From positions 1 through 64,000 of the forward strand of contig JAAVDE010000012.1 of assembly GCA_014801955.1 (NCBI GenBank): DNA of 64,000 nt, read 5' to 3'. The DNA is from Bacteroides sp. Its GTDB lineage: Bacteria; Bacteroidota; Bacteroidia; Bacteroidales; Muribaculaceae. Made by a program: the position numbers and the translations under genes. The number at the start of each line of letters is the position of its first letter. Position 1 is the first letter of the stretch. Shown in pieces: positions 41,570 to 50,692 of this stretch. Below the pieces are notes generated by a model, which did not search any database, was not told the DNA's origin, and was given only the letters and a program-made list of their open reading frames with translations.

Positions 41570-42216
41570 TGGCCAAGAAAAGAAAATTCTACGTCGTTTG
41601 GCAAGGCCTCGCACCCGGAATCTACGACTCCTGGGAAGAATGTGAACTGCAAGTCAAAGGCTTCGCCGGTGCGCGCTTCAAGTCGTTCAGCTCTCTGGAG
41701 GAGGCAACCGCCGCCTTCCGCGGCAGCTACGAAGACCAGGCAACGCTCCTGCTCGAAATAGCCAAACGCGCCAAGTCTGCGCCCCACCCCACCTCCAGGC
41801 CCGACAACATTCCGGCCGGCGCCATCGCTGTCGACGGTGCCTGCTCCGGCGTGCCCGGTCCCATTGAATATCGCGGAGTTGACATAAACAGCGGTCGCGA
41901 AATCTTCCATGTGGGCCCCTACCCCGGCGGCACCAACAATATCGCCGAATACCTGGCGCTGATTCACGCCCTGGCTATGCTCGACAAACGCGGCGACCAC
42001 ACGACACCCGTCTACTCCGACTCCCGCACGGCCCAGAGCTGGCTACGCAACCGACGGTCGAAAACCACCATCATTCCCGACGCCAACAACGCCGTTGTCA
42101 TGGAAATGCTCCGCCGCGCCGACGCCTGGATTGCGACCCACACCCCCCGCAACCCCATCATCAAATGGGACACCGAAAACTGGGGCGAAATCCCCGCCGA
42201 CTTCGGCCGCAAATAA
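41569..42216 (+). CDS. Ribonuclease HI with N-terminal hybrid-binding domain
   Basis: 215 residues from the ATG at 41569, in a TAATG overlap with the preceding gene. It cuts RNA in RNA-DNA hybrids. Residues about 5-50 (FYVVWQGLAPGIYDSWEE, FKSFSSLEEATAAF) are the caulimovirus-VI-like hybrid-binding domain also found in eukaryotic RNase H1. The catalytic domain has the Asp in AIAVDGACSG, Glu in NNIAEYLAL, Asp in YSDSRTA and Asp near the end. This two-domain form is typical of Bacteroidetes. Last gene of the MNT-HEPN-aroK operon. Confidence 0.9.
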   Translation: MAKKRKFYVVWQGLAPGIYDSWEECELQVKGFAGARFKSFSSLEEATAAFRGSYEDQATLLLEIAKRAKSAPHPTSRPDNIPAGAIAVDGACSGVPGPIEYRGVDINSGREIFHVGPYPGGTNNIAEYLALIHALAMLDKRGDHTTPVYSDSRTAQSWLRNRRSKTTIIPDANNAVVMEMLRRADAWIATHTPRNPIIKWDTENWGEIPADFGRK

Positions 42217-42332
42217 TGGTCAAGCTCAATTTTCGTGCAATATTTCAAGATTTAGCCTCAATTTTTGCGCATTTTTCTGAAAAATAATCTCGTTTTTTGT
42301 GCATAATGCGCGTTCGTTCCGCTAATTTTCAT

Positions 42333-42340
42333 TATCTTTG
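42333..42340 (+). promoter_or_regulatory. -7 box of the DUF4143 ATPase gene
   Basis: TATCTTTG, 17 bp before the ATG at 42358; no good TTTG at the -33 spacing. The rest of the 141-bp gap is AT-rich without other features. Confidence 0.5.
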
Positions 42341-42357
42341 CCTAAAAAATCAGACGC

Positions 42358-43659
42358 ATGCACAGAAAAATATATACTGACCTCAAGGCTTGGAAAGAAA
42401 ATCCGCGCCGCAAACCGCTGATTCTGTTAGGAGCGCGCCAGGTTGGAAAAACCTATATCATCCGTGAATTTGGCCGGCGCGAGTTCGAACACGTCGCCTA
42501 TCTGAATTGCCATCACAATCCCGCCGTTAACGCCATATTCGCCGAAGGCTTCGACATGGAGCGCATACTGCGCCAGATTGAGGCCCTGTCGGGGGTCCCG
42601 GTCACTGCCGGAAAAACACTGATTATACTCGACGAGATACAGGAGGTACCTAACGGCATTGCCGCGCTGAAATACTTTTGCGAAGACGCGCAAGAACAGG
42701 CCGTCATAGTTGCCGGCTCTCTTCTCGGCATCTCCCTGCTCAAAGGAGAATCGTTTCCCGTCGGCAAGGTCAATACTCTCCACATGTATCCGATGACCTT
42801 TATCGAGTTCCTCTGGGCAAAAGGAGAGAAAATAATCGCGGACCACATTGAACAACATAACCACGACATTCTGCGCGCGCTCGCTAATAAACTAACCGAC
42901 CTGCTGCGACAATATTATTTCTGCGGCGGCATGCCGGAAGCCGTCAAGGCCTTCACTGACGGCTATGCTCTGACCGAAGTCCGACAGATTCAACTCGACA
43001 TTCTCGACGCCTACTATCGCGACATGGCCAAGCACAGCGCCAGCATGGTTGAGAAAATCCGGCTGGTATGGCAATCAGTGCCGCAACAACTGGCCAAAGA
43101 AAACAAGAAATTCGTTTTCGGCGCAGTGCGTAGCGGTGCGCGCGCCCGCGACCTTGAAGAAGCCATCCAGTGGCTGGTCGACGCCGGAACCGTTATCAAA
43201 GTCAAGGGCACCACCAAGCCATCGACGCCACTGCCGTTCTACCAGGACGCATCGAGTTTCAAGCTATACTTGCTCGACGTAGGTTTGCTCGGCGCATTCA
43301 TGGGTATCGAACCCGACGAGCTGCTCATTACCAACACGCTATTCACCGAGTTCAAGGGTGCGTTAGCCGAGAACTATGTCATCCAGCAAAAACAATCGGA
43401 GTTCGGAGATGCGCTCTTCTATTTCGCTTCAAACTCGCCGAAAATGGAGATTGACCTCCTCGTTGGAACTTCGCACCACCTGTTTGGCATCGAAGTCAAA
43501 GCCGGCAGCAACGTGCGTTCACAATCCTTGGCCAAGCTCCGAGAGCAGGTTGGCGACGACACTAAGCTCACCTGCATACGCTACTCTCTGCTCCCCTATG
43601 TCCGCCAGGAATGGATGGAAAACCTCCCTCTCTACTGCGCCGCTGCAAATTTAGGTTAG
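42358..43659 (+). CDS. AAA-family ATPase with DUF4143 domain
   Basis: 433 residues. N-terminal AAA_14 ATPase: Walker A LLGARQVGKTYIIREF, Walker B TLIILDEIQEV, then the sensor region VAGSLLGISL. The C-terminal DUF4143 part (about 210-430) ends in a restriction-endonuclease-like fold with FYFASNSPKMEIDLLVG and HHLFGIEVKAG (the E-x-K of a PD-(D/E)xK nuclease). The family is widespread in Bacteroidetes, often in variable loci, and its function is unknown; defence or toxin roles have been proposed. Own promoter. Its 3' end overlaps the convergent wzx-like gene by 9 bp. Confidence 0.88.
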   Translation: MHRKIYTDLKAWKENPRRKPLILLGARQVGKTYIIREFGRREFEHVAYLNCHHNPAVNAIFAEGFDMERILRQIEALSGVPVTAGKTLIILDEIQEVPNGIAALKYFCEDAQEQAVIVAGSLLGISLLKGESFPVGKVNTLHMYPMTFIEFLWAKGEKIIADHIEQHNHDILRALANKLTDLLRQYYFCGGMPEAVKAFTDGYALTEVRQIQLDILDAYYRDMAKHSASMVEKIRLVWQSVPQQLAKENKKFVFGAVRSGARARDLEEAIQWLVDAGTVIKVKGTTKPSTPLPFYQDASSFKLYLLDVGLLGAFMGIEPDELLITNTLFTEFKGALAENYVIQQKQSEFGDALFYFASNSPKMEIDLLVGTSHHLFGIEVKAGSNVRSQSLAKLREQVGDDTKLTCIRYSLLPYVRQEWMENLPLYCAAANLG

Positions 43660-44982
43660 GGAGAGGGCGAGGATGAGGGCCGGGAGGGGGGCGACGAGGC
43701 TTAGGGCGATGGCACGGGGAAGGGGCATGGGGGCGCCGCTGAGGCGAGCCGAAACGAGGATGATGATGAGCTCGAGAAGCATCCAGACCGCGGTTGCCAT
43801 GCCCAGGCCGGTCAGGCCGGCAAGGCTGTAGCCCGCAACGTTGATCAGAAATCCGCAAATGGCGGAGAGAATCTCGGTTATGCAGTAAACGCGGCTGCGG
43901 CCGGCAGCCAGGAAGCTATAGCTCATGGAGAGAGACAGAGGGCGGATGGCCATGCCGACCATGCCCCACCTGACGTAGGGGATGGCTCCGACAAACTCAC
44001 CGGTGTAGAGCAGCGGCAACAGCCACTGCGCAAGCGCAACAACCACTACGGCGCCAACCGACAACACGGCTGCCGAAACGATTGCCTGGTGCGAAATCAG
44101 CAGCGAGCAGTGGCGGCTGTTATGGATGGTCCGCGCCAGGCGGGGATAAAATTCCATGCTGAACGCCATGAAGAAAACGCCGGTGTAGTTCCACACCATT
44201 TTATAGCCCGCCTGATAGAAGCCGACAGCGTCGCCACCACCCTTGCCGATAAAGCTGATGAAGAGAAAATTGACGCCATCGCCGACCAGCGACGTCAGAG
44301 TCAGCAACGCGCCGACCTTAATGAACCCGAAGCCAAGACGCAGGCTCCGGCTCCACGGCGGCTTCGGGCCGACCGGGTTTTGGCCGCGCGTGAACCACAT
44401 GGCTCCAATCCACGCCAACAGGGAGTAGCCAACGATGCCGGGAGCAACGCCGCCCACCCCGAACAGATAGTAGAGCGCAATGGCTAGCGGCATGCCGGTC
44501 AGGGCAGTGAAGAGCCCGGCGGCAGCTATAGGCCGATAGCGCGACGTTGCCTGCAAAACGACCAGTTCCGACGCCTGCAACGCAACGAGCAGAAGCGACA
44601 GGGCGGTTATACGATAGGCCCAGGCATATTCATCAGAACCAAACGTGAATGTTGAGAGCCACGGCGCCAGCAGAAACATAACAACGGTGCCTATCAGACC
44701 AAGCAGGCGCCCGTAGCGGCGCACGGCTATCAGCATTGCATCGAATCGCCCGGGCGGAGCCGCCGACAGTTGCGGAACGGCCGAGGTTCGGATGTTCATC
44801 TGCGATAAATTGCCAATCATATCGGCAGCCTGGCTCAATGCGCCGAAAAGGCCAACGCCCTCAGGGCCGACCAGCAGCGCGAGCACTTTCATTCTCACCA
44901 CCGAACACACCATATTGATGCCCTGAGATGAGCCGAGCAGAGAGGTTGCCTTCAGAATGCGAAGCGTTAGCGCTTTAGCCAT
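43651..44982 (-). CDS. O-antigen/polysaccharide flippase, Wzx family
   Basis: 443 residues with about 12 membrane segments. It moves lipid-linked glycan units across the inner membrane for assembly in the periplasm. LLGSSQGINMVCSVVRMKVLALLVGPEGVGLFG is the usual start of WzxE-like translocases, and GFYQAGYKMVWNYTGVFFMAFSMEFYPRLAR is a central signature. It is the last gene of the dut operon and overlaps the EnvC-like gene by 16 bp. No glycosyltransferases are nearby, so it is not part of a local O-antigen cluster; an enterobacterial-common-antigen-like or glycoprotein-glycan role is possible. Confidence 0.85.
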   Translation of the reverse strand: MAKALTLRILKATSLLGSSQGINMVCSVVRMKVLALLVGPEGVGLFGALSQAADMIGNLSQMNIRTSAVPQLSAAPPGRFDAMLIAVRRYGRLLGLIGTVVMFLLAPWLSTFTFGSDEYAWAYRITALSLLLVALQASELVVLQATSRYRPIAAAGLFTALTGMPLAIALYYLFGVGGVAPGIVGYSLLAWIGAMWFTRGQNPVGPKPPWSRSLRLGFGFIKVGALLTLTSLVGDGVNFLFISFIGKGGGDAVGFYQAGYKMVWNYTGVFFMAFSMEFYPRLARTIHNSRHCSLLISHQAIVSAAVLSVGAVVVVALAQWLLPLLYTGEFVGAIPYVRWGMVGMAIRPLSLSMSYSFLAAGRSRVYCITEILSAICGFLINVAGYSLAGLTGLGMATAVWMLLELIIILVSARLSGAPMPLPRAIALSLVAPLPALILALSLT

Positions 44983-46367
44983 TGCATGGGGTTGTATTTC
45001 TCGCGTTCGTGGCGAATTTCGAAGTGGAGCTGACCTCGCGAGGGGTCAACATCGCTCGGGCCTACCGTGCCGATAACGTCGCCGGCGTTGAGCTTGGCGC
45101 CCTTGCCGACGCGCAGGGTCTTAATGTTGGCGTAAACGGTCAGGTACTCGCCGTGGCGGACCAGAACAACGTGGCCCAGACCCTCCTGAACGAACACCGC
45201 GCTGACAACGCCCGGATAAACGGCGCGCGCATTGACTCCGGCCGCGGTTTCGAGGTCAACGCCGGGGTTGTTTACCTCGAGCGTTTTAATGGAGCGATGT
45301 TGCTGAACGCCGAAGCCCTGAACGACCGCATAGGTATGACTCAGCGGCGACGGCAGCTTGCCCTTCTGCGCGGCAAAGTTGCCGGGAGAGTTCGAAGCCG
45401 TTGCGCCGGGAACGAAATCCGACTTCGGCTGTTGCGCCGGAGCAGGGGCAGCTTTTTTGCCGCCATCTTTTTTCTGCTCGGCAGCCCGGCGACGCTCCTC
45501 GGCCTCGCGGCGCTTGCGTTCCTCTTCAATTTCTTTCTGGATCAGGCGCTCGATTTCGCGGTCGAGCTTGACAAGGGTCGCCTTCTGGCGCTCGAGCATT
45601 GCGTTCAGCTCTTTCTGCTTGCCCTGGAGGCTGCCAACGGCCGACTGCAGCGACTCGCGGTCGGTTCGCAGCTTGCGCTGCTGCGCCTGGATTTCGCGCC
45701 GCAGGTTAACGACCTTGTTTTTCATTTCCTCGAGCTCGGCGCGCTGCGCTTCAAGGCCGGCGATGATGCCGGTAATTTCTTCGGTTTTGCGTCCGCGCCA
45801 ACGCGAGAACTCTTCGAGATAGCCCATGCGGCGCCAAGCCTGGCGAACCGTCGAGGCCGAGAAAACAAACACCAGCGGCGACATTTCGCGGCGGTTGCGA
45901 CGCGACGAGCGAACCGCGCTGACAAACAGCGCGCGCAATCGGTCCAACTCGGCTTCGCCGGCGGCGATGGAGTCCTTCAGCAGGCGCCCGCGAACGTTGA
46001 GCGAGTCAATGCGCTGGCGCAGGGCGAGCTCGCTGGCCGCCGTGCGCTCAATGTCGCTTTCGAGCTTGGTAACGCGGCGCAGGTTGCGGGTAATTTCCGC
46101 TTCGGCGTCTTTGATTTCCTTGGCCGTCCGGGCGATCTGCTGCTCGGTGCGGCGACGCTGCTGCTTGGCCTCGGCGCTATTTTTCGGCGCTGCAGCCTGC
46201 GACTTTGTCGCCTTTGTCTTGGCGGCCTTAGGCTTGGATTTGGACGCACTCTTGGCCTTCGCCTTCTGCGGAGGGGCAGGGGCGGCAACGACCGGCAGCG
46301 GAGCAAGAGCCGCCGCCAGCGCAAGGGCCAATATGCGCAGCCTACTTCCCAAGCAAGTTAGTTGCAT
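44967..46367 (-). CDS. EnvC-like murein hydrolase activator (degenerate M23)
   Basis: 466 residues. A signal region (MQLTCLGSRLRILALALAAALAPLPVVAA) is followed by a basic Ala/Lys linker, two long coiled coils (about 70-290, for example EIKDAEAEITRNLRRVTKLE) and a C-terminal LytM/M23 domain. The zinc ligands are not intact: the HxxxD motif reads NPGVD and the last HxH motif reads QLHFEIR. That is the pattern of EnvC and NlpD, which activate amidases for cell separation rather than cut peptidoglycan. It overlaps the DUF4292 gene by 26 bp and the flippase by 16 bp. Confidence 0.88.
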   Translation of the reverse strand: MQLTCLGSRLRILALALAAALAPLPVVAAPAPPQKAKAKSASKSKPKAAKTKATKSQAAAPKNSAEAKQQRRRTEQQIARTAKEIKDAEAEITRNLRRVTKLESDIERTAASELALRQRIDSLNVRGRLLKDSIAAGEAELDRLRALFVSAVRSSRRNRREMSPLVFVFSASTVRQAWRRMGYLEEFSRWRGRKTEEITGIIAGLEAQRAELEEMKNKVVNLRREIQAQQRKLRTDRESLQSAVGSLQGKQKELNAMLERQKATLVKLDREIERLIQKEIEEERKRREAEERRRAAEQKKDGGKKAAPAPAQQPKSDFVPGATASNSPGNFAAQKGKLPSPLSHTYAVVQGFGVQQHRSIKTLEVNNPGVDLETAAGVNARAVYPGVVSAVFVQEGLGHVVLVRHGEYLTVYANIKTLRVGKGAKLNAGDVIGTVGPSDVDPSRGQLHFEIRHEREKYNPMQWLKR

Positions 46368-46974
46368 TTTTAAGGGTCATCTTCGAATAGCCGCTGCCGG
46401 CAGAGGGCGCGGCGAAGGTTGCCGGACGCTCAACGTTCCAGCGGGCATCTTCGAGGTCCCACGAAATTTTAACGTCAACGGTCATGCCTTTCAGCTTGGT
46501 TTCAAAACGGAACTCCGGCGCGGTTTTGGTGCCGGTGCGCTCAACCGAAATCGACGACGGCACTACCGCTTCCAGCGCCTTCGGATTACCGAGCATGGCA
46601 TCCTGGAGGGTCACGAAATCGAGGTGGCGCGACTTCAGGCGGTCGCCCATAGGCTCCTGGAGCCAGTTCTTCTGGGGTTTGATAACGATGTCGAACTCGT
46701 TGGGGTCGGCATAGGCCTGGGCAATCTCAAAGCCGAGCAGGCGGAACGACATGTAGATATACTTGCCGCGCACCATTGTTGCCGTTCCGTTAACGGCGAA
46801 GTCAACCGGCTGCGACACTTCAAGCCTCACGGGTATCTGAACGTTGATCCACTGCGGAGCCACCTCCTCGGCGGCGGGCGTCGGCTCAACCGTCGGCGCC
46901 TGCTTGGAGCGGCAACCGGCCAGGCCGAAAGCGAGAATACAGAAAAGAAGCGATGTGCGGATAATGGTTTTCAT
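46342..46974 (-). CDS. DUF4292 lipoprotein
   Basis: 210 residues. [24 protein letters not shown] has the lipobox LAGC. The mature domain (WINVQIPVRLEVSQPVDFAVNGTATMVRGKYIYMSF, DFVTLQDAMLGNPKALE) matches DUF4292, whose half-barrel strand pattern recalls LolA/LolB, so a role in lipoprotein or lipid transport has been suggested; I regard that as unproven. Overlaps by 4 bp with the TPR gene and by 26 bp with the EnvC-like gene. The dut-TPR-DUF4292-M23 order is, from memory, conserved in Bacteroidetes. Confidence 0.88.
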   Translation of the reverse strand: MKTIIRTSLLFCILAFGLAGCRSKQAPTVEPTPAAEEVAPQWINVQIPVRLEVSQPVDFAVNGTATMVRGKYIYMSFRLLGFEIAQAYADPNEFDIVIKPQKNWLQEPMGDRLKSRHLDFVTLQDAMLGNPKALEAVVPSSISVERTGTKTAPEFRFETKLKGMTVDVKISWDLEDARWNVERPATFAAPSAGSGYSKMTLKNATNLLGK

Positions 46975-48674
46975 TTGTGTTGAATGCGTTGGCGATATTC
47001 GTTGGCTTTATCCAGTTGGCCCAGGGCCTGATAAATATCGGCGGCATGGCCGAGAATTTCATTGAGCGACTCGGGATTGTTTTCGCGGTCTGACTTGTCG
47101 AACAGCAGCGCCATGTCAATATAGCGTTTGGCGTTCTCCAGGTCGCCGAGCCGGAAACAAACCCAGGCGAAAGTGTCGTAGTAGGTAGCCGACCCCGGCT
47201 CGAAAACGACCGCCTTTGAAATCAGGTCTTTGGCGCGCAGAAGGTCGCCGCCTTCGACCGTCGACAGCCAGTAGGCATAGTTATTCATCGTCAGGTCATC
47301 TTCGGGATTGGTCTTCAGCGAGAGCTCATAGTAGGCGGCAACGGAGTCGGCCATCAGCTCCGACTGCTGGCCCAGGTCGGCCATGGAGCGGTAAATGTCG
47401 GCGCGTTCGGCGGTCGACAGCGAGTCGACGCTCAGCGCCCGGCGCAGGCTCGTCAGGGCGGCATCGTAGTTCTCCTTGCGCGAGAGCACTCCGGCCTGGA
47501 GCAGATAGAGGTCTACGACCTGCGGATGATGCTCCAAGCCCATTTCGGTTGCGTTCAAAACGCCGTCGAGGTCATCGGCGGAACCATAAAGGCGCGCCAG
47601 CATAATATAGTCGGCAGGCTCTTCGGGGTGGATGGCAACGGCCTGCTCCATCTGCTCGGCGGCAGGGAGCCAGCGGCGGTTCGCGGCGAGAAACGACATG
47701 TAGAGCATCCGAAGCTCATAGTCGTGGGTGTACTGGCCGACGAGCGACTCAAACAGCGGATCGATTTTGCCCGCAACGGAGTCGCTTTTCATTTCCGAGT
47801 CAATATAATAGCGCAGCAGCTCAACCTTTGCGTCGCGCTCCAGCTCGTCGCCGGTAATGGCGCCGCGGATTGCCTGCTCATAGTCATCGGTGCGGCCCAG
47901 CGAGCGATAAACGTTGGCCGCGTAATAGTAAGTCGTGCCGTTCGTGGGATCAATGGCCTTTGCGCGGTCAATGTAGTCGAGCGCACGCTCAGGCCGGCCG
48001 AACTGCGATGCGGCGGCAGCCCCGAGCTGCAGAGCCTCGACGCTGCGCGGCTGCGCGGCAATCAGCCCGTCGATTTCATTGAGGGCGCCAACCGTGTCGC
48101 CCTGCCAGATCATAACGTTCGTTATGCGCTGGGTGAGCGCCGGGCCGCGGCCCATTGTCTTTTCCAGGTTGCGATAGAGGGCTATCGCTTCGTCGAGCCG
48201 CCGCGCGCGCATCAGCATGTCGGCATGGTTGGCCGTGATGGCCGCATTGGTCGGCTTCAGTGCCTGCAGGGTGTCGTAAACGGCAATCGCCTTGTCGAGC
48301 TTGCCCGAGCCGGCATAGAACGAGGCCAGGTAGGTGCCGACAAAGGCGTCGTCGGGGTGAGCGGCAAAGTAGCCCTCACAAAGCTGCAACCCGCGGTCAA
48401 ACAGCAACGAATCGCGCATCTGGTCGCCGAAAATCATCATTCGCGACCCGTATTCATAGGCGTCGCGGTCGGTTTTGACCGGGTTGAGCTCAGCGGCGCG
48501 ACCCATCATTGCCGTTGCGAGGTCTTCGCGGCCAAGCGCGCGCTGGCGCAGGCCTTCGAGAAAATAGTAGTCGGCCTTGCGGCTCCGGGCTTCGGAGTCG
48601 TAGGGTCCGGCAGCAGTGGCAACGAGCGCACCGGCGCCGAGCAGCAGACCGAGAATCAGACGCAGCGGTTTCAA
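46971..48674 (-). CDS. Exported TPR-repeat protein, TTG start
   Basis: 567 residues. A signal peptide ([23 protein letters not shown]) is followed by some ten tetratricopeptide repeats, clear in [13 protein letters not shown]..., [34 protein letters not shown] and [18 protein letters not shown]. The start codon is TTG, in a TTGA overlap with the dut stop; there is no ATG until about residue 58 and that would remove the signal peptide. It is probably a periplasmic scaffold for envelope assembly with DUF4292 and the EnvC-like protein. Partners are inferred from the operon. Confidence 0.87.
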   Translation of the reverse strand: MKPLRLILGLLLGAGALVATAAGPYDSEARSRKADYYFLEGLRQRALGREDLATAMMGRAAELNPVKTDRDAYEYGSRMMIFGDQMRDSLLFDRGLQLCEGYFAAHPDDAFVGTYLASFYAGSGKLDKAIAVYDTLQALKPTNAAITANHADMLMRARRLDEAIALYRNLEKTMGRGPALTQRITNVMIWQGDTVGALNEIDGLIAAQPRSVEALQLGAAAASQFGRPERALDYIDRAKAIDPTNGTTYYYAANVYRSLGRTDDYEQAIRGAITGDELERDAKVELLRYYIDSEMKSDSVAGKIDPLFESLVGQYTHDYELRMLYMSFLAANRRWLPAAEQMEQAVAIHPEEPADYIMLARLYGSADDLDGVLNATEMGLEHHPQVVDLYLLQAGVLSRKENYDAALTSLRRALSVDSLSTAERADIYRSMADLGQQSELMADSVAAYYELSLKTNPEDDLTMNNYAYWLSTVEGGDLLRAKDLISKAVVFEPGSATYYDTFAWVCFRLGDLENAKRYIDMALLFDKSDRENNPESLNEILGHAADIYQALGQLDKANEYRQRIQHK

Positions 48675-49108
48675 TTCGTTCCGGAATGGCCGAAGGCACC
48701 GTCGCCGCGCTCGGTTTCGTCGAGGCGTTCAACCTGTTCCCACTCAACGCGGGCATATTGCTTAACGACCAGTTGAGCAATGCGTTCGCCGGGGTTGATA
48801 ACAAACGGTTCCTTGGAGAGGTTAATCAGAATAATGCCTATTTCGCCGCGATAGTCGGCGTCGATGGTGCCGGGGGTGTTCAACACCGTGATTCCCTTTT
48901 TCAGCGCAAGGCCGGAGCGCGGGCGCACCTGACATTCGTAGCCCGACGGCAGCTGCATTTTCAGGCCGGTGGGCACCAAAGTGCGCTCGCCGGGCTCGAG
49001 GGTAAACGGCTCGGCGAGGTTGGCGCGCACGTCCATGCCGGCGGCCTCGAAGGTTTCATAGGCCGGCAGGGCAAAAGGACTTTTGTTAACGATTTTGATT
49101 TTCAACAT
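48671..49108 (-). CDS. dut: dUTP diphosphatase
   Basis: 145 residues, the normal trimeric dUTPase length. It hydrolyses dUTP to dUMP, keeping uracil out of DNA and feeding thymidylate synthesis. The five motifs are visible: [42 protein letters not shown] and the C-terminal [10 protein letters not shown]. It is followed by the TPR gene with a 4-bp overlap and lies 6 bp after the secreted phosphodiesterase. Confidence 0.96.
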   Translation of the reverse strand: MLKIKIVNKSPFALPAYETFEAAGMDVRANLAEPFTLEPGERTLVPTGLKMQLPSGYECQVRPRSGLALKKGITVLNTPGTIDADYRGEIGIILINLSKEPFVINPGERIAQLVVKQYARVEWEQVERLDETERGDGAFGHSGTN

Positions 49109-49114
49109 GCTCTA

Positions 49115-50173
49115 TTAACGCTTGGGGCGCACGGCTTGTTTGAGGAACACTTCGGTCGGGAAGTGGTCGGAGTAACCGTTGAGCCACGCTCCGGCGGCGA
49201 AGGTGCGCAGCGGGTATCCCTGGCGCGTTCCGTTTTTGTCGATGAGGAAGTCGTGGTTGTGAACAACGTTCTTGAAGAACTGCATGTCGTCGGCTTCGGA
49301 GTTCTCTTTCAGCAGATTGCCGGAAATCACGATTTGGTCAAACAGGTTCCAGGCGCCCTTGTAGGCCAGAGTGCCGATGCCTTTGTCGCGGAGCATGGAC
49401 CAGAAGGGGTTGTAGAACGTGTGGGGGCCGGCGTCTTTGGCGTGCTTAACTGCGCCGAGATTGCGGGCAACGCTGCGGTCGTCGGGGTCGTCGTTCAAGT
49501 CGCCCATAACAAAGATGCCGCGGTCGGGGTCAACGGCCCATATCGAGTCGGCGATATGTTTGCTCAGGTCGGCTGCGGCTTCGCGCAGATAGCTGCTCTG
49601 TTCCTGACCGCCCAGGCGCGAGGGCCAGTGGTTAACGATAACCGACACGCGACGGTTGCCCAACATTCCGGTAACACACATTTGGTCGCGCGTGCGGAAC
49701 CGCTCATAGCCCGGAATATGCAGGCGATGGTTCGTTACGCTCTCGAACTTGAAATAGCGGGGGTTATAGAGCAAGCCGACGTCAACGCCGCGGCGGTCGG
49801 GCGAGTCGTGGTGAACGACCTGGAGGTTCCAGTGGCGAATCTGCTCGTTGTTGACCAGGTCGTCGAGCACCGATTTGTTTTCGATTTCGCTGACGCCGAT
49901 AATCGCGGGACCGTTGGGGGTTGTTTTGCTGGTCAGATTAGAGATTGCATAGGCCAGATTGTGGATTTTGCTCCAGTACTTATGGGAGTTCCACTGGCGG
50001 GCGCCGGCGGGCGAGAACTCGAGGTCATAGGTGCCGTTGCCGTTGATGGTGTCAAACAGGTTTTCCAGATTATAGAACGCAACGCCATAGACGCGATATT
50101 GCGTTTTCTGTTCCTGAGCGGCTGCGCCCAGCATCATCAGGACGCCGACCAGGGTTAAAAACAAGCGTTTCAT
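49115..50173 (-). CDS. Exported endonuclease/exonuclease/phosphatase-family protein
   Basis: 352 residues with the signal peptide MKRLFLTLVGVLMMLGAAAQ. The EEP (DNase I-like) fold is shown by VAFYNLENLFDT (metal-binding Asn-Glu), VSEIENKS, VIVNHWPSRLGG, VMGDLNDDPDD and the C-terminal YSDHFPTEV with the catalytic Asp-His. The substrate could be nucleic acid, a phospholipid or an inositol phosphate; extracellular nuclease is the commonest reading for this Bacteroidetes group. It is 4 bp after DUF5606 and 6 bp before dut. Confidence 0.87.
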   Translation of the reverse strand: MKRLFLTLVGVLMMLGAAAQEQKTQYRVYGVAFYNLENLFDTINGNGTYDLEFSPAGARQWNSHKYWSKIHNLAYAISNLTSKTTPNGPAIIGVSEIENKSVLDDLVNNEQIRHWNLQVVHHDSPDRRGVDVGLLYNPRYFKFESVTNHRLHIPGYERFRTRDQMCVTGMLGNRRVSVIVNHWPSRLGGQEQSSYLREAAADLSKHIADSIWAVDPDRGIFVMGDLNDDPDDRSVARNLGAVKHAKDAGPHTFYNPFWSMLRDKGIGTLAYKGAWNLFDQIVISGNLLKENSEADDMQFFKNVVHNHDFLIDKNGTRQGYPLRTFAAGAWLNGYSDHFPTEVFLKQAVRPKR

Positions 50174-50177
50174 GGTC

Positions 50178-50597
50178 TTACTCCTCTGTTGCGGTTTCAG
50201 CTTCGGGCTCAGGATTGGAGAAGTCGGTAATGCCGGCTGCTACCAGAACGTTATACCAGCTCAGGAGCTTGCGGATGTCGGAAATATGAACGCGGTCGCG
50301 GTCATAGGTCGGCAGAACTTTCGCAAAAAACTCGCGCAGGCCTTCGGTTTCAACGGTTTTAACGTCAACCTCTTTGCCTTCGGCAACATTATAGAGCGAA
50401 GTCAGCACCTCGCCCAGGGGAACATCGTCGCCGTCGGTATACATTGCAACGTCGGCCAGCGAAATCACGCGGTCGCGCTGCTGAACGGGCAGACGCTTGC
50501 CGGTCGACAGCTGTTCAACAATCAGCGACCCGCGGCCGCTCTGAACCAGTTTATAAAGGCCGGGGCGACCGGCTATGCTAAGAATTCCCTTAATCAT
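50178..50597 (-). CDS. DUF5606 protein
   Basis: 139 residues, cytoplasmic. It fits DUF5606 of Bacteroidetes: GILSIAGRPGLYKLVQSGRGSLIVE at the start and LREFFAKVLPTYDRDRVHISDIRKLLSWYN at the end, then an acidic tail. Function unknown. It is the first gene of the operon that leads to dut and the envelope genes; the 95 bp upstream is AT-rich and holds no other gene. Confidence 0.85.
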   Translation of the reverse strand: MIKGILSIAGRPGLYKLVQSGRGSLIVEQLSTGKRLPVQQRDRVISLADVAMYTDGDDVPLGEVLTSLYNVAEGKEVDVKTVETEGLREFFAKVLPTYDRDRVHISDIRKLLSWYNVLVAAGITDFSNPEPEAETATEE

Positions 50598-50692
50598 GGC
50601 TTAACTTATCTATTTATAATTTAATAATTGGTTTAACTTTTCAAATTGCGCCTTTATCTCCAAAATCGTCTGACAGATATTTACCTAATCTT

